Of a stretch of 64,000 bases of DNA, positions 59,864 through 64,000 are shown one piece after another. The number at the start of each line of letters is the position of its first letter. The stretch's first letter is position 1. The stretch covers positions 1 through 64,000 of the forward strand of contig NZ_SPQK01000021.1 of NCBI RefSeq assembly GCF_004570875.1, given 5' to 3'. The stretch is from Blastococcus sp. CT_GayMR16. Its GTDB lineage: Bacteria; Actinomycetota; Actinomycetes; Mycobacteriales; Geodermatophilaceae. The position numbers and the translations under genes were made by a program. A model generated the notes under the pieces. It had not been told where the DNA came from. It worked only from the letters and a program-made list of their open reading frames with translations, and did not search any database.

Positions 59864-59945
59864 GTCGATCATCGGGTGGGTGCACGACCGGACGGCGTGT
59901 CCCGCCCCGTTCCGCCGTGTCCCGTGCACGAATCCGATGATCAAC
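59864..59945. repeat. 82-bp palindromic element between rbpA and fxsA
   Basis: Left arm GTCGATCATCGG..GGTGCACG (59864-) and right arm CGTGCACGAATCCGATGATCAAC (-59945) are imperfect inverted copies over ~33 bp, with a GTCCCGCCCCGTTC centre. REP/MITE-like; could also end both convergent transcripts. Confidence 0.6.
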
Positions 59946-59964
59946 TGCGCGGAGGCGCCGTCGG

Positions 59965-60471
59965 TCAGGTCAGCGGGCGGCCGTCGGGACCGCGGACGAT
60001 CTCGCCCTCGATCACCAGCGGGGCGGCGTCCGGGACCGGACCGGCCACGCCGGCGGTCCGCACGCTCTCGACCCGCACGGGGCCCCGCATCCGGTCGGGC
60101 AGCCGCGTGAGCACCAGGCGGGTCAGGAGCCCCCGCACGAGCCCACGGGTGCCCGGCAGCAGGCAGAGCAAGCCGACCAGGTCGCCGATGAAGCCGGGCA
60201 GCACCATGAGCAGGCCGCCCGCGGCGACCAACCCGGCGTCGCCGAGCTCGCGTCCCGCCGACCGGCGTGACCGTACGCGCTCGCGGAGGTCGGCGAGCGC
60301 CTTCGTGCCCTGCCGCGCGAGCAGCGCGAAGCCGAGGGCGCTGGTGGCGAGCGTGGCCAGGATGGTCCATCCGATGCCGATCCAGCCGGCGACGAGGACG
60401 AACACGACGAACTCGGCCAGGATCAGCAGCCCGGCGGCGATGCGCACCCGGCGTCCGACGGCGTCCCTCAC
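59965..60471 (-). CDS. fxsA: FxsA-family cytoplasmic membrane protein
   Basis: 168 aa, GTG start. FxsA blocks: AAGLLILAEFVVFVLVAGWI, LARQGTKALADLRERV and AAGGLLMVLPGFIGDLVGLL. In E. coli it protects against phage exclusion by the F plasmid; native role unknown. Here the minus-strand operon is lnt-ppm, then fxsA 61 bp later. Confidence 0.9.
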   Translation of the reverse strand: MRDAVGRRVRIAAGLLILAEFVVFVLVAGWIGIGWTILATLATSALGFALLARQGTKALADLRERVRSRRSAGRELGDAGLVAAGGLLMVLPGFIGDLVGLLCLLPGTRGLVRGLLTRLVLTRLPDRMRGPVRVESVRTAGVAGPVPDAAPLVIEGEIVRGPDGRPLT

Positions 60472-60532
60472 GACTGTCCTGCCTCTCTGCGCCCGCAGGC
60501 CGGCGACGGCGGCCCGCCTTCCGGGCCGCGGC

Positions 60533-61306
60533 TCATCGCCCGCGATCGCGGGTGCGTGCCGGCACGGGACGGGAGACCCGGCCCGGCAGCCAGTCGGCCA
60601 GCCGGTCCTGCAGTCCCCACACGGTCACCCGCACCAACGCTTCTCCAACGATCGAGCCGCTCATCTTGCTCCTGCCGAATGCGCGCTCGGTGAACGTGAT
60701 CGGCACCTCGCGCACCCGGGCTCCCGCGCGCACCGCCCGCCAGGCCCAGTCGACCTGGAAGCAGTAGCCCTGGCTGGCGACGTCGTCGAAGGGCAGCGCG
60801 TCGATCAGCTCGCCGCGCGCGGCCCGGTACCCGCCGGTGGCGTCGTTGAGCGGCAGCCGCAGCGCCCAGCGGGTGTAGCGGTTGCCGATGCGCGACAGCC
60901 ACAGCCGGTGGACCGGCCAGTCGGCCACCTCTCCCCCGGGCACGTACCGGGAGCCGAGCACCAGGTCGGCCGACCCGAGCGCGGCCAGGAGGTCCGGTAG
61001 CTGCTCGGGTGCGTGCGAGCCGTCGGCGTCCATCTCCACGACGACGTCGTAGCCGCGCTCCCGGGCCCATCGGAAGCCGGCCACGTACGCCGGGCCGAGC
61101 CCCGCCTTCGCCGTCCGGCGCAGGACGTGCACGCGCGGGTCGAGCGCCGCGACCTTCTCGGCGAGCTCCCCGGTGCCGTCGGGCGACCCGTCGTCGACCA
61201 CGAGGGCGTGCGCCGTGGGCACGCTCGTCAGCAGCCGCTCCAGGATCCGCTCGACGTTCTCCGCCTCGTTGTAGGTCGGCACGATCACCAGCACCCGGTC
61301 GGTCAT
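60533..61306 (-). CDS. ppm: Polyprenol monophosphomannose synthase (Ppm1 catalytic domain)
   Basis: 257 aa from ATG 61306. GT2/DPM1: VIVPTYNEAENVERIL, VVDDGSPDGTGELAEKVAAL, VVEMDADGSHAPEQLPDLLA (DxD), ATGGYRAARGELIDALPFDD and TFTERAFGRSKMSGSI. Makes polyprenyl-P-mannose used for lipoglycans and O-mannosylation. ATGA overlap with lnt; in M. tuberculosis the two are fused. Confidence 0.93.
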   Translation of the reverse strand: MTDRVLVIVPTYNEAENVERILERLLTSVPTAHALVVDDGSPDGTGELAEKVAALDPRVHVLRRTAKAGLGPAYVAGFRWARERGYDVVVEMDADGSHAPEQLPDLLAALGSADLVLGSRYVPGGEVADWPVHRLWLSRIGNRYTRWALRLPLNDATGGYRAARGELIDALPFDDVASQGYCFQVDWAWRAVRAGARVREVPITFTERAFGRSKMSGSIVGEALVRVTVWGLQDRLADWLPGRVSRPVPARTRDRGR

Positions 61307-62913
61307 CGCCGTCCCCTCGCCCGACGCTGCAGGGCCACCGTGAGCAGCGCGGCACCGCCGACGGCGGTGAGCAGCCACTCCGGCGCGGCACCGAGCCGCT
61401 GGGCCACGGTCGTGGAGTCCCGCTGGGCGATCTCCTCGACGAAGACCGCGGGCGTGAACAGCTCCGACGACCGCGCGATCGTGCCGTCGGGCGCCACGAC
61501 GGCGGAGATCCCGCTGGTTGCCGCGACGGCGACGGTGCGGCCGAACTCCACCGCGCGCAGCCGGCTCATGGCCAGCTGCTGGGCGCTCTCGTCGGTGTAC
61601 CCGAAGGTCGCGTTGTTGGTCTGGACGACGATCATCCCGGCCCCCCCGTCCACCACGTCGCCGACCAGCCCGTCGTAGACGACCTCGAAGCAGATCAGGT
61701 CCCCGAGGCGGGCGCCGCCGACGTCCAGGACCCCGACCTCGTCCCCGGCGGCGAAGTCGCGCCGGACCAGGTCGACCTTGTCGCTGAAGAAGCGGAAGAA
61801 GCTGCGGGCCGGCACGTACTCGGCGAGCGGGACGGGGTGCCGCTTGACGTAGGTGTCGCCCGGCCCGTCCTCGGGGTCCCAGACGATCGCGGTGTTGCTG
61901 ACGTCCTCCCCCGGCCCGTCGACGACGGCGCCGACCAGGATGGGGGCGTCGATGGCCCGGGCGGCGCGGTCGATCTCCCGGGCGGCGTCGGCGTTGCGGT
62001 ACGGGTCGATGTCGGAGCTGTTCTCCGGCCAGAGGACGAGGTCGGGCTGCGGCTGGTCGCCGGCGGCCACGTCCTGGGCGAGCTCGAGCGTCTGCTGGAC
62101 GTGGTTGTCCAGGACGGCGCGGCGCTGGGCGTTGAAGTCCAGGCCAGCCCTGGGCACGTTGCCCTGGATCACCGCCACCGTCGACGTCGGGCCGCCGGCG
62201 GTCAGCGACGGTCCGGGCAGCGGCAGCCACGCGAGCATGCCGGCCAGTGGCACGGCCAGCACGGCGACCACGAGGAGGGCCGCGGCCCGGAGCGCCGGGC
62301 CCTGCTCCCCCGGTACCGACGACGCCCGCCACGCCCGGTGCAGCGCGAGCGCTGCCGCGGCCAGCAGCGCGCCGCTGAGCGCCACCGCGAAGGTCACCAG
62401 CGGAACGCCGCCGTACGCGGCCAGGGACAGCAGCGGCCCCTCGGTCTGGCTGAACCCGAGCCGCCCCCAGGGGAAGCCGCCCAGGATGAAGCGGCCGCGC
62501 AGCGCCTCGTCGCCGACCCAGAGGACCGCCGTCCAGAGCGGCCACAGGGGCAGCCGGGAGGTCAGGGCGGTGGCGCCGCCGAGCAGCGCCAGGTGCGCCG
62601 CCTCGAAGACGGCCAGGGCGAGCCACGGAAAGGACCCGACGTAGATCCCGGTCCAGGAGAGCAGCGGGATGAAGAAGGTGAGCCCGAAGACGAGGCCGAG
62701 CCACAGACCGGAGCGGGCGCGCTGCCCGCGTACCGCCAGAGCGAGCGCGGCCGGGCCCAGCACGGCGAGGGCCGACAGGCCGTAGTCCGGGAACGCGAGG
62801 ACGAGGACGAAGCCACCGGCGGCGGCGAGGAGGGTGCGCCACGGCAGCCGCCGGGCCTCGCGCCCGGACGGCGATGTCGCCGGCTCGACCGGTCGCGGGA
62901 GCGTGCCGGTCAC
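61303..62913 (-). CDS. lnt: Apolipoprotein N-acyltransferase
   Basis: 536 aa from GTG 62913. Six-to-seven helices then the nitrilase-fold domain with the triad Glu in LVLWPENSSD, Lys in YVKRHPVPLAEYVP and Cys in DLICFEVVYDG; also VQTNNATFGYTDESAQQLAM. N-acylates diacylglyceryl-Cys of lipoproteins. Its pairing with ppm matches the actinobacterial arrangement. Confidence 0.94.
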   Translation of the reverse strand: MTGTLPRPVEPATSPSGREARRLPWRTLLAAAGGFVLVLAFPDYGLSALAVLGPAALALAVRGQRARSGLWLGLVFGLTFFIPLLSWTGIYVGSFPWLALAVFEAAHLALLGGATALTSRLPLWPLWTAVLWVGDEALRGRFILGGFPWGRLGFSQTEGPLLSLAAYGGVPLVTFAVALSGALLAAAALALHRAWRASSVPGEQGPALRAAALLVVAVLAVPLAGMLAWLPLPGPSLTAGGPTSTVAVIQGNVPRAGLDFNAQRRAVLDNHVQQTLELAQDVAAGDQPQPDLVLWPENSSDIDPYRNADAAREIDRAARAIDAPILVGAVVDGPGEDVSNTAIVWDPEDGPGDTYVKRHPVPLAEYVPARSFFRFFSDKVDLVRRDFAAGDEVGVLDVGGARLGDLICFEVVYDGLVGDVVDGGAGMIVVQTNNATFGYTDESAQQLAMSRLRAVEFGRTVAVAATSGISAVVAPDGTIARSSELFTPAVFVEEIAQRDSTTVAQRLGAAPEWLLTAVGGAALLTVALQRRARGRR

Positions 62914-62958
62914 CGGCCCGCCTGCACTGCCGGCACGTACTGCCTCCCGGAGAACGTC

Positions 62959-63014
62959 CCGGACCTGCCGGAAGGGCAGGTCCGAGGAATGCCTCCCCGC
63001 GCCGGAAGGGCGGG
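62959..63014 (-). repeat. Paired hairpins with CCGGAAGGG loops upstream of lnt
   Basis: ACCTGCC-GGA-AGGGCAGGT and CCCCGC-GCCGGAAGG-GCGGGG, 16 bp apart, both with a GGAAGGG core, lying 46 bp upstream of the lnt start. They may be a structured leader or remnants of a repeat. Confidence 0.45.
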
Positions 63015-63068
63015 GTCCGGACCGCCGCTGCGCTGCCGCGGTCCTGACCCAGCATCCCATCCCGCTAC

Positions 63069-63124
63069 GGCCCGCTGCAGGGTCCCACCGCGAGCTTGCG
63101 AGTGGGTGGGGGCAGGGGTCCTTC
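63069..63124 (-). repeat. Dispersed hairpin repeat, copy C
   Basis: On the minus strand: GAAGGACCCCTGCCCCCACC, CACTCGCAAGCTCGCGGTGG, then GACCCTGCAGCGGGCC. Very close to copy B over its full length. Unlike A and B it does not directly follow a recognisable gene end. Confidence 0.8.
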
Positions 63125-63464
63125 TACCGTCCGGGTCAGCACCGGCGGTCGCGCCGCCCGCGTTCCGCATCTTCGGGCCGGACGGCCGGTCGCTGGGGGC
63201 GATCGGCACGACCGTTGTCTGAGGGCGCGGACATCGGGCGGGCTCCGCCGGTCACGCCGGTACGCATCCTCCGGAGGCCCGTCGCCCCCTCGGCCCGGCA
63301 GTCTGCCGGGGGGCCGCACGAGTCCACCCGGAGAGCACGTTCCGGTGCTCCCGGTCTGGAACTGCAGCGACTGTAAGAACGGACCGCGCCCGTGTGGGTA
63401 CGCACGGTGACCGAGAGAGGGACTGTGACCTGATCGTTACATCGACCGGCGGCCCGCGGCCCGG

Positions 63465-63863
63465 TCACCCGGACGCCGGCACCACCAGCGCCGCGGTGGC
63501 CTCTACGACCGTGATCGGCTGCTCGAGCACCCGGGCAGCCGATGGCCCGCGCTCGGGCTCGGCCCGCGCCACGACGCGTGCAGTGCAGCGCAGTTCGCGG
63601 CTGCGGCGGCCGATGCGCACGACCTCGCATGTGGCCTCCAGGACGTCGCCGGCGCGGACCGGGCCGAGGAAGCGGACCTCCGAGTAGCCCGCCAGCAGGC
63701 CCTCGTCGCCGTCCATGACGATCGCGACCTCGGTGGCGACGTCGCCGAACAGGCCGAGGGTGTAGGCGCCGTCGACGAGGGAGCCGCCGTAGTGGGCGTG
63801 CGCGTAGGGCACGTAGCGGCGGTGCGTGATGGTCAGCCCCAGTCGCGGGTCCTGCTCGGTCAT
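63465..63863 (-). CDS. kal: 3-aminobutyryl-CoA ammonia-lyase-like hotdog protein
   Basis: 132 aa. Hotdog fold: HAHYGGSLVDGAYTLGLFGD, VATEVAIVMDGDEGLLAGYS and FLGPVRAGDVLEATCEVV match the Kal family of lysine fermentation. ATGA overlap with the kamE end upstream supports the assignment. Removes ammonia from 3-aminobutyryl-CoA to give crotonyl-CoA. Confidence 0.85.
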   Translation of the reverse strand: MTEQDPRLGLTITHRRYVPYAHAHYGGSLVDGAYTLGLFGDVATEVAIVMDGDEGLLAGYSEVRFLGPVRAGDVLEATCEVVRIGRRSRELRCTARVVARAEPERGPSAARVLEQPITVVEATAALVVPASG

Positions 63864-64000
63864 GCGGCGGTCTCCTCGTTCGGGATCAGGGCGTGGATGA
63901 GGTAGCTGGCGACCTCGCCGGGCGTCGTCCCCCGGCCGAAGACCTTGTCGACGCCGAGTACGCCGGCCATCGCCGGGTCGAAGCGGGGCCCGCCGACGAC
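63860..64000 (-). CDS. kamE: Lysine 5,6-aminomutase beta subunit (3' end only)
   Basis: The last 46 residues are inside the window; the rest lies to the right. GGPRFDPAMAGVLGVDKVFG and GRGTTPGEVASYLIHAL match the end of the B12-binding domain of KamE. Frame is open to the edge. Coupled to kal by ATGA. Confidence 0.8.
   Translation of the reverse strand, partial: VVGGPRFDPAMAGVLGVDKVFGRGTTPGEVASYLIHALIPNEETAA

Larger units (their letters stand above)
62914..63464. other. 551-bp gap upstream of lnt without a supported gene
   Basis: Contains hairpins near lnt: ACCTGCCGGAAGGGCAGGT (62959-62977) and CCCCGCGCCGGAAGGGCGGGG (62994-63014), which share CCGGAAGGG loops; repeat copy C; a short plus-strand frame ending PPAFRIFGPDGRSLGAIGTT that resembles a protein C-terminus without a start; and TGATCGTTACATCG at 63432-63445 just past kal. 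Confidence 0.5.

Noticed and set aside
60533-63055. A single 840-aa ppm frame extended through lnt
   Set aside because: The upstream part is a shadow of lnt; the true ppm start is ATG 61306 overlapping the lnt stop. Not a Ppm1-Lnt fusion.
63136-63231. Possible 31-aa minus-strand gene (MSAPSDNGRAD...)
   Set aside because: No ribosome site, Arg-rich shadow-like composition, no homologue recognised.

Overview
The window is about 70% G+C. It has dense operons with many ATGA/GTGA stop-start overlaps, many GTG starts, and genes typical of Actinobacteria (rbpA, garA, ftsR, DUF881/Sbp, EF-G2, DUF1918, DUF5999). The gene content and order suggest a Geodermatophilaceae-type actinomycete (Blastococcus, Geodermatophilus or Modestobacter); this is inference from memory, not a database search. 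Three blocks keep the order I recall from Mycobacterium tuberculosis: pyrG-Nudix-xerD-parA-scpA-scpB-rluB-cmk-der (Rv1699-Rv1713), pgsA-like-DUF881-sbp-DUF881-gcvH-garA-merR-bfn-ftsR-gcvP (Rv1822-Rv1832), and rbpA-ppm-fxsA (Rv2050-Rv2053).

Layout. 1-8.2 kb: cell-envelope genes (a WecA/MraY-like transferase cut by the left edge, a MurJ-like flippase, a GT4 glycosyltransferase, a phosphatase-like membrane protein), then CTP synthase and a Nudix hydrolase. 8.2-9.5 kb: an island of atypical composition with a frameshifted GIY-YIG nuclease gene and a membrane protein. 9.7-19.8 kb: alanine dehydrogenase, XerD (apparently with a CTG start), the ParA/RHH/ScpA/ScpB chromosome-organisation operon, an alpha/beta hydrolase, RluB, chorismate mutase, Cmk, Der and tRNA-Pro(GGG). 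20-28.9 kb: accessory catabolic region with an IclR regulator, class II aldolase, orphan NMT1-type binding lipoprotein, dihydroxyphthalate-decarboxylase-like protein, LuxR remnant, acyl-CoA synthetase, two hydrolases and an SRPBCC protein. 28.9-41.5 kb: EF-G2, then the CDP-alcohol transferase/DUF881/glycine-cleavage/GarA/FtsR block. 41.5-53 kb: coaA, a GNAT protein, a beta-lactamase-fold protein, a HAD + GH65 sugar-phosphorylase pair, transporters and small enzymes, a collapsed maleylpyruvate isomerase gene and a YcaQ/AlkX-type DNA glycosylase. 53-64 kb: small lipoprotein, zinc-finger protein, MalY-type lyase, phosphodiesterase, acyltransferase, UMF1 transporter, thymidine kinase, rbpA, fxsA, ppm, lnt, and at the right edge kal plus the end of kamE (lysine degradation).

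Most notable observations: (1) a 28-bp sequence at the end of the AlkX-type gene matches the Xer recombination site dif at 20 of 28 positions to the E. coli dif sequence recalled from memory, which would place the replication terminus here; (2) a one-base deletion in a G-run splits a GIY-YIG nuclease gene; (3) at least four dispersed copies of a ~58-bp hairpin repeat sit next to gene ends; (4) a GGGAAT-N18-GTT SigR/SigH-type promoter precedes rbpA; (5) about a dozen genes have a TAnnnT box 6-8 nt before the start codon, the signature of leaderless transcription. No CRISPR array, rRNA operon, intact IS element or prophage was seen.
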